Positions 9,120-17,913 of a stretch of 64,000 bases of DNA are shown here, one piece after another; within the stretch, counting starts at the first letter, position 1, and each line of letters opens with the position of its first letter. This DNA is from Marinobacter zhejiangensis (GTDB lineage: Bacteria; Pseudomonadota; Gammaproteobacteria; Pseudomonadales; Oleiphilaceae): positions 926,618 through 990,617 of the forward strand of contig NZ_FOUE01000002.1 of NCBI RefSeq assembly GCF_900114775.1. Direction: 5' to 3'. The notes under the pieces were generated by a model, which saw only the letters and a program-made list of their open reading frames with translations, was not told the origin of the DNA and ran no database searches. Made by a program: the position numbers and the translations under genes.

Positions 9120-10580
9120 ATGAGCATTACACCCATCATCCAGATACTTGGATTCCTGTTAATCCTGCTGAGCCTGATGATGACCCTGCCGGTCAACCTG
9201 CTGGCTTTTGGAGGTGGGGCGCAGGACTGGTGGGCGTTTGTACAATCGGCGCTGGCCTGCCTGACGGTTGGGCTGATTTGCTTTTTGATGACCCCCCGAA
9301 AACGGCGCGGGCTGAAGCAACGGGAGATGTTTCTGCTGACCGTGTCGGCGTGGATTGTGATACCGCTGTTCTCGAGCCTACCCCTTCTGCTCAGCGACCT
9401 TGACCTGACAATCACCGACGCCTTTTTCGAAAGTATCTCTGGCATCACAACCACCGGCTCCACGGTTTTGGTGGGGCTGGATTACCTGCCGGCGGATATC
9501 CTGCTATGGCGCTCCATTGTGCAGTGGATGGGGGGGATAGGTATCATTGGTATGGCGGTTGCGGTGCTGCCATTCCTCCGAATTGGTGGCATGCGGCTGT
9601 TCGCAACCGAGTCGTCGGAATGGACGGAAAAAGCAGTACCCCGCACCAATCGGCTGGCTCTTGGTCTGGTGGTCAGCTACCTGGTGCTCACGCTGGCCTG
9701 CATCGTGGTGTACTGGGTGCTGGGCATGGATCTGTTCAACGCGATCAACCATGCATTGACAACGGTTTCCACCGGCGGGTTTTCGACCTCAGACAGCTCC
9801 ATGGGGCAATTCCAGAACTTGCCAATCCTGGCGGCGTCCACCTGCTTTATGATTCTTGGCAGCGTGCCTTTTTTCCTGTTTGTTCGTTTACTTAATGGCG
9901 ATTCCAGGCCGCTACTTATTGATCGTCAGGTGCGTTTTTTCGTTCAGTTCCTGTTGGTGGTTGCACTGATCATCTGCAGTTACCGCCTGCTGACCAACGA
10001 TCAGGCCGCCATTGCAGGTTTTGTCGAAACGTTCATCAAAACGCTGTTCAATGTCACGTCGGTGGTGACCACCACCGGGTTTGCCTCCGAGGACTATACC
10101 CGGTGGGGGGCCTTGGCGGTGGTGTTGTTCTTCTTCCTGACATTCGTGGGCGGATGCTCCGGGTCGACCAGTGGTGGGATGAAGATATTCCGTTTTCAGC
10201 TTTCAATCCTGATGCTCAGGGAGCAGATGCGGCGGTTGCTTCACCCCAATATTGTGATGGCGCGATACTACAACGGTCGTGTGATCGGTGATGAAATCGT
10301 AACCTCCGCTGTCGCCTTTTCCTTCCTGTTCCTGACGACGCTGGCGGTGGTCGCTGCCGTGTTGGCCACCCTGGGACTGGACTTGGTTACCAGTCTGACC
10401 GGAGCAGCCACGGCTTTGGCCAATGTTGGGCCGGGGCTTGGGGAGGAAATCGGACCTGCGGGCAACTTTGCGGCACTCCCCGATGCCGCAAAGTGGGTGC
10501 TGATGATGGCCATGCTGCTTGGTCGTCTCGAGCTGTTAAGCGTGTTTGTGCTGTTTTCCCGCCATTTCTGGCGGAGCTAG
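9120..10580 (+). CDS. trkH: Trk-type potassium uptake protein, TrkH family
   Basis: Inner-membrane K+ translocating subunit of 486 aa. The four pore-loop repeats of the family are recognisable: TTTGSTVLVG, VSTGGFSTSDSS, VTTTGFASEDY and ANVGPGLG. The first three hold the conserved filter glycine after Thr/Ser residues. A basic loop after GGCSGSTSGGMKIFR also fits TrkH. It normally works with the cytoplasmic NAD-binding subunit TrkA, which is not in this window. The start ATG lies 38 nt after the PRPP-synthetase-like gene, so co-transcription is possible. It converges with the pirin gene with 24 nt between stops. Confidence 0.93.
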   Translation: MSITPIIQILGFLLILLSLMMTLPVNLLAFGGGAQDWWAFVQSALACLTVGLICFLMTPRKRRGLKQREMFLLTVSAWIVIPLFSSLPLLLSDLDLTITDAFFESISGITTTGSTVLVGLDYLPADILLWRSIVQWMGGIGIIGMAVAVLPFLRIGGMRLFATESSEWTEKAVPRTNRLALGLVVSYLVLTLACIVVYWVLGMDLFNAINHALTTVSTGGFSTSDSSMGQFQNLPILAASTCFMILGSVPFFLFVRLLNGDSRPLLIDRQVRFFVQFLLVVALIICSYRLLTNDQAAIAGFVETFIKTLFNVTSVVTTTGFASEDYTRWGALAVVLFFFLTFVGGCSGSTSGGMKIFRFQLSILMLREQMRRLLHPNIVMARYYNGRVIGDEIVTSAVAFSFLFLTTLAVVAAVLATLGLDLVTSLTGAATALANVGPGLGEEIGPAGNFAALPDAAKWVLMMAMLLGRLELLSVFVLFSRHFWRS

Positions 10581-10604
10581 CCGACCATATGCATTGGCGA
10601 TGAT

Positions 10605-11519
10605 CTACTCGGGGAGAGGAATAAACTCGTCCTCATCTCCTACAACCCTGGCAAACCGGCCTGCTTTCCAGTCCTCTTTGGCTTGCTGGACTCGTTCCTT
10701 GCGGCTGGATACGAAATTCCAGTCAATGAAACGCCGGGCGAAACGTTCACCGCCAATCAGTGCAAGCCGGGTATCCTCAACTGCCTCGACAACAATGCCT
10801 TCCTGTTCCGACAGTACCGCCATCGAATGTCGGGGAATGTCACTTTCACGGGCCTTCAGGCGCCCCTTTGCCACATAGAGTGCGCGCTCCTGTGCGTTCG
10901 GGAGTTGCAACCGCTGTCCGGGTTTCAGCCAGGCCTCTAGATAGAGGGTTTCCGAGAAAATTTTGACGGGAGACGTGACTCCGTAGGCGCTTCCCATCAT
11001 CACCCTTACCGCAACACCGCCCACGTCAATGGCAGGGACATCCGTGCCGGGGTAGTGATAAAAGGCTGGGGCGGTTTCTTCCTGGTCGATGGGAAGAGCG
11101 AGCCAGAGTTGCAGTCCGTCCAATACATGCGCCTGGGCGGTTACCTCTGGCCGTTCACGCTCCGAATGGGCAATGCCGCTTCCTGCGACCATCAGGTTGA
11201 TGTCGCCAGGTTTGATGGGCTGCAAGCTGCCGAGGGAGTCCCTGTGAAGGATCTCGCCTTCAAAAAGGTAGGTGACGGTGGCGATCCCAATGTGGGGATG
11301 AGGGCGAACGTTAATGCCGTCGCCAGCCTCAAAGTGCGCTGGCCCCATGTGATCGAAAAAGATCCACGGACCTACCATTTTGCGACGGGCGGTCGGCAGT
11401 AAACGGCGAACTGAGAACCCGCCGAGATCGCGGTCCTTGGGGGTCAGCAAGAGATCAATGGCACTGCAGATCTCGGTAACCAGGCATTCCTGCTCGACAT
11501 CGGGATAGATATTGCTCAT
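10605..11519 (-). CDS. Pirin family protein
   Basis: Bicupin protein of 304 aa. The N-terminal cupin holds the metal ligands (RPHPHIGIATVTYLFEGEILHRDSLG and GSGIAHSE: three His and a Glu). The C-terminal half (VMMGSAYGVTSPVKIFSETLYLEAWLKPGQ) is the second cupin. Pirins bind iron; some have quercetin dioxygenase activity and others act as redox-sensing cofactors of regulators, so the exact role is open. GGAG lies about 9 nt before the ATG at 11519. It is transcribed away from the aldehyde dehydrogenase gene. Confidence 0.9.
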   Translation of the reverse strand: MSNIYPDVEQECLVTEICSAIDLLLTPKDRDLGGFSVRRLLPTARRKMVGPWIFFDHMGPAHFEAGDGINVRPHPHIGIATVTYLFEGEILHRDSLGSLQPIKPGDINLMVAGSGIAHSERERPEVTAQAHVLDGLQLWLALPIDQEETAPAFYHYPGTDVPAIDVGGVAVRVMMGSAYGVTSPVKIFSETLYLEAWLKPGQRLQLPNAQERALYVAKGRLKARESDIPRHSMAVLSEQEGIVVEAVEDTRLALIGGERFARRFIDWNFVSSRKERVQQAKEDWKAGRFARVVGDEDEFIPLPE

Positions 11520-11832
11520 GGACAGGCTCCAATTTGTAATGCGTTGCCCCCGGAATCAGAATAGTCGCCGATCCATAAAACCGCTTCAGTTCTCCGCGAC
11601 CGACACCTCCTGAGGGCGACTATAGCCGACAGTATAGGCGTTGCAGATGGCTTTGTTCCCCCGGAGTAATGGGGCATGGACTCTGTGCAAGGCGTGTGGA
11701 TGTTCCCGAGGTGACTGGGCCTCGCGGCGCCGTTTGGTGGTATTTGGTGCCAATGTTGATGCTTGGGTCTGTCCGTATTCTGACGGGCATTACGAAGCAA
11801 CTTACAACAATTGCCAAGCCAGGATGTTGACC
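11520..11832. other. Divergent intergenic region between pirin and aldehyde dehydrogenase
   Basis: About 310 nt with no supported gene. A long in-frame extension of the aldehyde dehydrogenase frame reaches back to 11641 but reads as non-family sequence, and the ribosome site AGGA lies just before the ATG at 11833. A 7-bp inverted repeat, AGTCGCC (11563-11569) and GGCGACT (11615-11621), is present. It could form a structure or a regulator site in this promoter region, but nothing more can be supported. Confidence 0.4.
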
Positions 11833-13416
11833 ATGAATACCGTCACCCCATTGCCGATCGATGCGCAAACCCACGCCTACAATCCCGCAACCGGAGTTCG
11901 GATCGATGCCGTCGCAAACACCGCGCCTGAGGCTATTCCTGCGATCTTTGAGCAGGCAAGGAAAGCCCAGGCGGTATGGGCAGCGAAGTCGTTTGCCGAG
12001 CGGCGCCGCCACGTTCTGAAGATGCGCGACTATATCCGGGATAATGCCGATGAGCTGGCGCGAATCGTCAGTGATGGCAACGGCAAAACCCGTCTGGACG
12101 CCCTCGCCACAGAAGTACTGCCTTGCCTGCTGGCTTGCAGTTGGTATGGCAAACATGCCGAAAAGGTGCTTAAACCGGAAATTCGTGAACCTTCCAGTCT
12201 GCTGTGGGTTGGCAAACGTTCCGAGGTTCGCTACGAGCCGCTGGGTGTTGTTGGCATCATCAGCCCCTGGAATTACCCGTTGTCCATTCCGTTTGGCGAG
12301 ATCGTGATGGGCCTGATGGCCGGGAATGCCATCGTCCTGAAGGTGGCGGCGGCAACGCCACTGGTGGGCAAGGCGATTGAAAAGATTGTGGCTGCTGGCA
12401 ACCTGCCGCAAGGGCTGTTCAGCCACATCGTGGGCTCGGGCGGTCAGGTGTCCAGTGCCATGTTTGAGAACGGTATCGACAAGCTGTTCTTTACCGGGTC
12501 GGTGCCAGCCGGCAAGCAGTTGATGGCCCAGGCCTCCGAAACCCTGACCCCGATCTCACTGGAGCTAGGCGGCAAGGATCCCATGATTGTTCTCGAAGAT
12601 GCCGACCTGGAACGGGCGGCCAACGGAGCTGCCTGGGCCGGGTATCAGAATGCGGGCCAGTCATGCGGGGGCGTGGAACGTATCTATGTTCACGACTCAG
12701 TCTATAAACGTTTTGTAGATTTGTTGGCGGCGAAGACCCAGGCGCTGAAGCACGGGGTTCCCAATGATCACTGCGGCGTGGATCTGGGGTCCATGACCAC
12801 CCCCAAGCAGCGTGATACCGTTGCCCGTCAGCTGGCCGAAGCCATTGCCGACGGCGCAAAAATTGTCGCCCAGTCCCAAGGCGTTGGGAGCCAGGATGGC
12901 CATTTCCACCCGGCTACGCTGGTGACTGATGTCCATCATGATATGACCTTGATGCGGGAAGAAACCTTTGGGCCGATTATCCCGGTGATGTCGTTCAGCA
13001 CCGAAGATGAGGCGGTTGCCCTGGCCAATGATTGTACAATGGCGCTGACCGCATCCATCTGGACCCGCAATACCGCCAGGGGCAAGAAACTGGCAAACCG
13101 CGTCCGGGGCGGTGTGGTCGCTATCAATGATCACCTGTACACACATGGTATGTCAGATCTACCTTGGGGCGGGCCTGGAGAGTCCGGCATCGGGCGTACC
13201 CATGGCCCGGAAGGCCTGATTGAAATGAGCAAAACCAAGGTCGTGAACTGGGATTGGCTGCGCGCAAAGAGGAACCTCTGGTGGTACCCCCAGGACAAGC
13301 AGAGCTACGACGCCATTCGCCACGCCATGCATATGGTTGCGCCGAAGTCGCCGGCTGACCTGCTGAAGGCGGCAGGGAAGGTGGTTCCGGTGATGATCCG
13401 GAAAATGTACTTCTAA
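11833..13416 (+). CDS. Aldehyde dehydrogenase, probable fatty-aldehyde type
   Basis: NAD(P)-dependent aldehyde dehydrogenase of 527 aa. It has the GIISPWNYPLSIPF segment, the nucleotide-site FTGSVPAGKQLM, the catalytic glutamate in LELGGKDP and the nucleophilic cysteine in NAGQSCGGVER. EETFGPIIPVM is the usual late motif. The C-terminus extends about 45 residues past the core with Trp/Tyr-rich and basic-hydrophobic sequence (RAKRNLWWYPQDK, VVPVMIRKMYF). This fits membrane association and long-chain aldehyde substrates. Start at 11833 is chosen for AGGA about 9 nt upstream. It sits 2.2 kb from alkB with only an AraC regulator and the reductase gene between, so it probably oxidises the aldehyde formed after alkane hydroxylation. 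Its TAA overlaps the regulator's stop codon. Confidence 0.85.
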   Translation: MNTVTPLPIDAQTHAYNPATGVRIDAVANTAPEAIPAIFEQARKAQAVWAAKSFAERRRHVLKMRDYIRDNADELARIVSDGNGKTRLDALATEVLPCLLACSWYGKHAEKVLKPEIREPSSLLWVGKRSEVRYEPLGVVGIISPWNYPLSIPFGEIVMGLMAGNAIVLKVAAATPLVGKAIEKIVAAGNLPQGLFSHIVGSGGQVSSAMFENGIDKLFFTGSVPAGKQLMAQASETLTPISLELGGKDPMIVLEDADLERAANGAAWAGYQNAGQSCGGVERIYVHDSVYKRFVDLLAAKTQALKHGVPNDHCGVDLGSMTTPKQRDTVARQLAEAIADGAKIVAQSQGVGSQDGHFHPATLVTDVHHDMTLMREETFGPIIPVMSFSTEDEAVALANDCTMALTASIWTRNTARGKKLANRVRGGVVAINDHLYTHGMSDLPWGGPGESGIGRTHGPEGLIEMSKTKVVNWDWLRAKRNLWWYPQDKQSYDAIRHAMHMVAPKSPADLLKAAGKVVPVMIRKMYF

Positions 13417-14462
13417 TCAGCGCGGGAGTGTCGGTTGTACTCGGTCGGGGGAACCGACTCCCAGCGCTTGAAGGCTTTGCGAAAGTTGGCGATATCGGAA
13501 TAGCCCAAGGCAAAGGATATTTCCTGAACGGTCATCCGGCCGGTTTGGAGATACCGGATGGCAAGCTGGTGCCGCACCCCTTCCAAGACCTCGCGGTAGG
13601 ATGTGCTTTCATCGATAAGGCGTCGGTGCAGGGTGCGTGGCGTGATGTGGAAGCGCCTGGCGGTCATTTCCAGTGAAGGAAACCCTCGTCGGTTCTGGAG
13701 CATCAGGCGTCGTACCCGGGCCGACCAGGTATGTTCGGTGGGTAGTTTATCCAATTCCTGCCGGCAAACCTTCAGGGCCTCCTGATAGCTGACCGTGTTG
13801 GCCATTTTCAAGGGCTTGTCGATGCTGGTGAGGGGCAGGGTGAACCCCGCGCATTCCTGGTTGTAAGCGACGGGGCACCGGAAAACGGCCTCGGCCAGCT
13901 TTTCATCGCCGTCAAAGGGGAAGGTGACGCTGCGGATGTCGCAGGTTCCCATGGTGGTGAAGTCGAGGATGTTCCGGATGGCCAGTACGATGGCTTCAGT
14001 CACCGGGCGCTGAACATCTTCAAGCGACCCGTTATCGTCAAACCTTACCTGAAGACAGTCTCCCTCCTCGGCCGTGTCCATGGTCAGCAAGTCGGTCCTC
14101 AAAACCATGTACTGTTCCAGTAGGTCAACGATCTGACGGGTAGTGCCGCTGCTCATCGCGGCGTACCCCAGCGTGCCATGGGTGTTGATCAGCAGCCGCT
14201 CACCGATCATCAGGCCAAGGGCCTTGTCCTTGGAGAAACGCCCGGCATCCTGCAGGAAGCGCCGGAAGGTTGCCCAGGGCATGGTCACAAGGCTCTCTTC
14301 TTCTTCTTTGTCTGGCTCGATGCCCAGGTGGCGTAACCAGCCCTCGGCACTGACGCCCGCATGCTCAACGATTTCAATGATCTGGAGAATGTAGTGGTTC
14401 GGTAGGGTGACGTTGCGTTCGCTCATACTGGCGATTGTCAAAAAATCACCCTCCCATGTCAA
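13413..14462 (-). CDS. AraC-family regulator, probable alkane-responsive (AlkR-like)
   Basis: Regulator of about 349 aa. The N-terminal 200 residues match the arabinose-binding-like domain of the OruR/AlkR group (MIGERLLINTHGTLGYAAMSS). The C-terminal 85 residues are an AraC double helix-turn-helix (SLEMTARRFHITPRTLHRRL and VQEISFALGYSDIANFRKAFKRW). It is divergent from the ferredoxin-reductase/alkB genes with 71 nt between, the typical arrangement for an activator of alkane genes. The start is uncertain: the ATG at 14462 lacks a ribosome site, while a TTG at 14441 has GGGAGGG just upstream. The stop codon overlaps that of the convergent aldehyde dehydrogenase. Confidence 0.85.
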   Translation of the reverse strand: MTWEGDFLTIASMSERNVTLPNHYILQIIEIVEHAGVSAEGWLRHLGIEPDKEEEESLVTMPWATFRRFLQDAGRFSKDKALGLMIGERLLINTHGTLGYAAMSSGTTRQIVDLLEQYMVLRTDLLTMDTAEEGDCLQVRFDDNGSLEDVQRPVTEAIVLAIRNILDFTTMGTCDIRSVTFPFDGDEKLAEAVFRCPVAYNQECAGFTLPLTSIDKPLKMANTVSYQEALKVCRQELDKLPTEHTWSARVRRLMLQNRRGFPSLEMTARRFHITPRTLHRRLIDESTSYREVLEGVRHQLAIRYLQTGRMTVQEISFALGYSDIANFRKAFKRWESVPPTEYNRHSRAD

Positions 14463-14533
14463 TAAATGACCCCGCTTTTTGCCCTGGCCCCCAGTAGCAT
14501 TTACCCGGTGAAAACAAAAAAGGGGAGCCTACG

Positions 14534-15595
14534 ATGTTTTCGTTCTTCAAAAAAAATCCTGCAACAACCCATCTTGCTGAAATCAATGGCAAGCCGGTGG
14601 AGGTGTTACCGAAAGAGACACTGCTGCACGCGGCCCTGAGAGAGGGGATTGATTTTCCTCATAGCTGCCGTGTCGGAGGCTGCGCCTCCTGCAAGTGCCG
14701 ACTGGTGGATGGGTCGGTAAAGGAGTTGACCGACATTGGCTATATCCTGAGTGATGCCGAACTGGATCAGGGCTACATCCTCGCCTGCCAGAGTGTACCA
14801 ACCAGCGATGTCACCATTGAAGTCAGCCTGTCGGAACAGGCTCAAAGGACCCGGGTGTCAGCGCGGGTTGTTCAACAGGAGCGTCTGACGCATGACATTA
14901 CCCACCTGAAACTGCAGTTGCTGGAAGCCCTGGATTACAGGGCTGGACAGTACGCAGACCTCACCCTGGATTCGTTGCCAGGTGTCTCCCGCAGCTATTC
15001 GTTTGCGACGCCTCCCCAGCCGGATGGCACCTTGTCCTTTTTTGTGCGCAAGGTTCCGGGTGGCGTGTTCTCAACCGAGGTCAATGACCGGGATTTGCTC
15101 GGACAGTCGGTCACCGTAACGGGGCCGTCTGGTGATTTCTGGTTGCGGCCGTCTGACGCGCCTATCGTCATGATCGCTGGCGGTAGTGGGCTTGCCCCGA
15201 TACTGGCGATTCTTCGGGGCGAACTGGCCCGGTCGAGTCGCAGGCCGGTAACGCTGTTGTTTGGTGCCCGGAGCCAGCAAGACCTGTATGCACTTGACGA
15301 CATTCGGGAAATTGCGCAGCAGTGGGGGGCGCCATTTATCTTCACGCCCATCCTTTCGAATGAGGCGCCTGATACGGAGTGGCAGGGTGCTCGCGGGTGG
15401 GTGACAGACCTGATCCCCACGCTATCGCTGACAGGCTCTGAAGCCTACCTCTGCGGCCCGCCGGCCATGATCGACTCCGCCGTCGTGCACCTGAGTGTCG
15501 CGGGCATCGAGCGGGGCTCAATTTTTGCCGACCGGTTCACCACGATTGGTGATGTCGTAAAGGCTGAAGACGTTGTTTCAGAGTTAATAGATTAA
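14534..15595 (+). CDS. Ferredoxin-NAD(P)H reductase fusion, electron donor to AlkB
   Basis: A 353-aa reductase made of an N-terminal plant-type [2Fe-2S] ferredoxin domain (Cys45, Cys50, Cys53 and Cys85, as CRVGGCASC and LACQ) and a C-terminal FAD/NAD domain. The FAD motif is RSYSFATPP and the NAD motif MIAGGSGLAPILAIL; YLCGPPAMID is the usual end. It carries electrons from NAD(P)H through FAD to the 2Fe-2S centre. The alkB-type hydroxylase begins 29 nt downstream, so this protein probably replaces the usual rubredoxin/rubredoxin reductase pair, as XylA does for XylM. GGGGAG lies 7 nt before the ATG. Confidence 0.9.
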   Translation: MFSFFKKNPATTHLAEINGKPVEVLPKETLLHAALREGIDFPHSCRVGGCASCKCRLVDGSVKELTDIGYILSDAELDQGYILACQSVPTSDVTIEVSLSEQAQRTRVSARVVQQERLTHDITHLKLQLLEALDYRAGQYADLTLDSLPGVSRSYSFATPPQPDGTLSFFVRKVPGGVFSTEVNDRDLLGQSVTVTGPSGDFWLRPSDAPIVMIAGGSGLAPILAILRGELARSSRRPVTLLFGARSQQDLYALDDIREIAQQWGAPFIFTPILSNEAPDTEWQGARGWVTDLIPTLSLTGSEAYLCGPPAMIDSAVVHLSVAGIERGSIFADRFTTIGDVVKAEDVVSELID

Positions 15596-15624
15596 TTGAA
15601 TAGTCAAAAGTAAGGTCTTGAAAA

Positions 15625-16824
15625 ATGAATCTTTTACACTACCTGAAGTTTTTCTTTTTCCATGTGATTGGCTTGCTGGCTCTTGTCTCCCTAATGGCGG
15701 GTGGCGCCTGGATCTCAGCGGGCCTGGCCGCCGTACTGGTGATCTATATCGTTGGTGATGCGGTGTGCGGTGACGACACCACCACCCCGGTGTTCAAGCA
15801 CCCCAAGATACTGACCGTACAGCTGTGGATGGCATTGCCGCTGCTGAGCCTGATTGTCTTTGCCGCAGTCTGGAGTGTCAGCCCAACTGACATTGGCGGG
15901 ATTGGCGCCCTGGTGACCGAGCTCACCGGTTACGATGTGGTTGCGGCGCGTGATGCCACCGCTTTTGGGCACCACATTGCAGGCGTCGTACTGACCGGTC
16001 TGCTGATTGGCATCATCGGGACCATTACCGGCCACGAGCTGACCCACCGAACCTGGGACCCGATCTCCATGCTGGTTGGTCGCTGGCTGCTGGCATTCAG
16101 CTTCGACACCGTATTTTCCATTGAACACGTCTACGGCCACCATCGTTATGTATCCACCACTGAAGATCCTGCCACGGCGCCTCGTGGCCGCAACGTTTAT
16201 TTCCACGTGGTTGCGTCAACCCTTAAGGGTAACCTTAGCGCCTGGAATATCGAAAAGCGCCGGCTCAAACGAAAAGGGACGTCCGTATGGTCCTTCAACA
16301 ATGCCATGATCCGTGGCCACCTGATGAGCTTGCTGCTGGTTGCCCTGGCCTTTGTTGTTGGCGGTCTGGGCGGCATGGTGTACTTCATCGCCTGTGCGTT
16401 GTGGGGTAAAGCGCTGCTGGAAATCGTCAACTACATGGAACATTACGGCATGGTCCGTAACCCGGAAACGCCGGTGCAGCCACGGCACTCATGGAATACC
16501 AACAAGCGAATCAGCTCCTGGACCATGTTCAACCTGACCCGCCACTCCCATCACCACGCCCAGGGGGAAGTGCCTTATCAAGACCTGAAGCCGTTTCCTG
16601 ATGCCCCCATGATGATCAGCGGCTATCTCACCACCATCGTTGTCGCCATGATTCCGCCCCTATGGCACCAGCTCATGACGCCGAAGGTGCTGGAGTGGGA
16701 TGAGAAGTATGCGTCGGACGAGGAGCGCCTGCTGGCAGCTCAGGCCAATGCCCGCAGCGGGATTCCTGCCCTTATGGCTGCGACTCGTCCGAGCAGTAGC
16801 GGAACGAACTCTACACCGACCTGA
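15625..16824 (+). CDS. alkB: AlkB-type membrane alkane 1-monooxygenase
   Basis: Integral-membrane di-iron hydroxylase of 399 aa that would oxidise terminal carbons of alkanes to alcohols. All histidine boxes are present: HELTH (137-141), EHVYGHH (167-173) and RHSHHHA (306-312), plus the AlkB signature NYMEHYG (269-275). About six hydrophobic spans surround them. The C-terminal 60 residues are soluble. Immediately upstream is its likely reductase; no rubredoxin gene is visible in the window. XylM-like hydroxylases are related, but the NYxEHYG box favours AlkB. The substrate range cannot be read from sequence. Its 3' end overlaps the convergent LysR gene by 14 nt. Confidence 0.9.
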   Translation: MNLLHYLKFFFFHVIGLLALVSLMAGGAWISAGLAAVLVIYIVGDAVCGDDTTTPVFKHPKILTVQLWMALPLLSLIVFAAVWSVSPTDIGGIGALVTELTGYDVVAARDATAFGHHIAGVVLTGLLIGIIGTITGHELTHRTWDPISMLVGRWLLAFSFDTVFSIEHVYGHHRYVSTTEDPATAPRGRNVYFHVVASTLKGNLSAWNIEKRRLKRKGTSVWSFNNAMIRGHLMSLLLVALAFVVGGLGGMVYFIACALWGKALLEIVNYMEHYGMVRNPETPVQPRHSWNTNKRISSWTMFNLTRHSHHHAQGEVPYQDLKPFPDAPMMISGYLTTIVVAMIPPLWHQLMTPKVLEWDEKYASDEERLLAAQANARSGIPALMAATRPSSSGTNSTPT

Positions 16825-17704
16825 GTGCGAAGATGGCCTTTGCTTCTTCGAAGCATTGTCGCGCCAGCGGGGATTGAGGTTCGGTCTTGCGCATCAGCAG
16901 GCCCATGGGGGCATTGGTGCTGCCGTCGGTGATCGGGGTCAGACGCAGATGGTCGCTCAGGGAATCCACGCCGCTCTTAAGGGGCATGATGGCGCAACAG
17001 ATGCCCGAACTAACGGCTTGCACCAACTGAAACGTGGAATCGCTTTCCAGTACCGAATTGACCTCAAGGCCCAGGCTCCGGAACCTGAGGGCAATGGACT
17101 GTTGGAAATGCATGATTTTGGTCAGCGTGCCCAGTGGCACGGCATCGAGGTCTTCCCAGGCGATTTCCGGGGCGTCGAAGGTGAAGAAGCGCTCGTCGTG
17201 AAGCAGGCCCATCCTTGAAGGACCCAGTTCGACCACCTCAAAGTGTCGGGTGTTTTGTTGATCGAGGTAGCACATGCCAAGGTCAAGCTGGTTGCGGCTC
17301 AGGCCGTCAAACACTTGTTCCGAACTCATCGATGAGATCTGGAAGCGCAGTTCCGGGTAGCGTTCAGACAGGGGTTTGACCAGCTCCATCGGGCTCATGC
17401 TGGACAGAGGCACTGTGCCCAGTCGCAGGGTGCCTACCAGCTGCCCCCGGCAATTGGCCGCTTCCGCCTGAAGCCCGTCATAGGCCGACAGTATGGTCTT
17501 TGCCCAGGCCAGCACCCGCTCGCCGGCCTCTGTGAATCCTTCGAAGCGCTGCCCCCGTGCCACCAGGACCAGGTCCAGCTCCTCTTCAAGGCTGCGAATG
17601 CGCATGGACAGGGTGGGCTGGGTGACATGGCACAGTTCGGCCGCCTTGCCAAAGTGTCGGGTTTGGTCAAGGGCAATCAGAAACTTCAGTTGTTTGATAT
17701 CCAC
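16811..17704 (-). CDS. LysR-family regulator, OxyR-like
   Basis: Regulator of 297 aa. It has an N-terminal winged helix (LDQTRHFGKAAELCHVTQPTLSMRIRSLEEEL) and a LysR substrate-binding domain (LRLGTVPLSSMSP, LDLGMCYLDQQ, SGICCAIMPL). The N-terminal domain looks OxyR-like, but the paired redox cysteines of OxyR are not obvious apart from CC in SGICCAI. It is divergent from the YdeP-like oxidoreductase gene, with 209 nt between starts, and is its most likely regulator. Its 3' end overlaps alkB in the opposite direction. Confidence 0.88.
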   Translation of the reverse strand: MDIKQLKFLIALDQTRHFGKAAELCHVTQPTLSMRIRSLEEELDLVLVARGQRFEGFTEAGERVLAWAKTILSAYDGLQAEAANCRGQLVGTLRLGTVPLSSMSPMELVKPLSERYPELRFQISSMSSEQVFDGLSRNQLDLGMCYLDQQNTRHFEVVELGPSRMGLLHDERFFTFDAPEIAWEDLDAVPLGTLTKIMHFQQSIALRFRSLGLEVNSVLESDSTFQLVQAVSSGICCAIMPLKSGVDSLSDHLRLTPITDGSTNAPMGLLMRKTEPQSPLARQCFEEAKAIFALRSV

Positions 17705-17913
17705 TACGCCGTGTGTCTCCCAGGTTTAGGCATGGGGGTAGCACGAGAGTGTAGCAAAAGAGCGTCGCATATCGTTGCCGGGGTTTGATAGAGGGTGCTT
17801 ATTGACTGTTCAGGGGTTTCAATTGGACGGTATCTGGGCAGGGCCTTAGTGTGTTCGGGGTATAACCATCGACTTTGAACCGCCAGCCGGTAAGGGCGCC
17901 AGGGAGCTCCGCA

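Noticed and set aside
11641..11832. N-terminal extension of the aldehyde dehydrogenase
   Set aside because: The added 64 residues do not resemble the family, and AGGA sits correctly before the ATG at 11833.
16811..17704. LysR gene as true OxyR
   Set aside because: The N-terminal domain is OxyR-like, but the two redox cysteines cannot be placed, and the neighbour is a molybdopterin enzyme gene rather than a peroxide defence gene.
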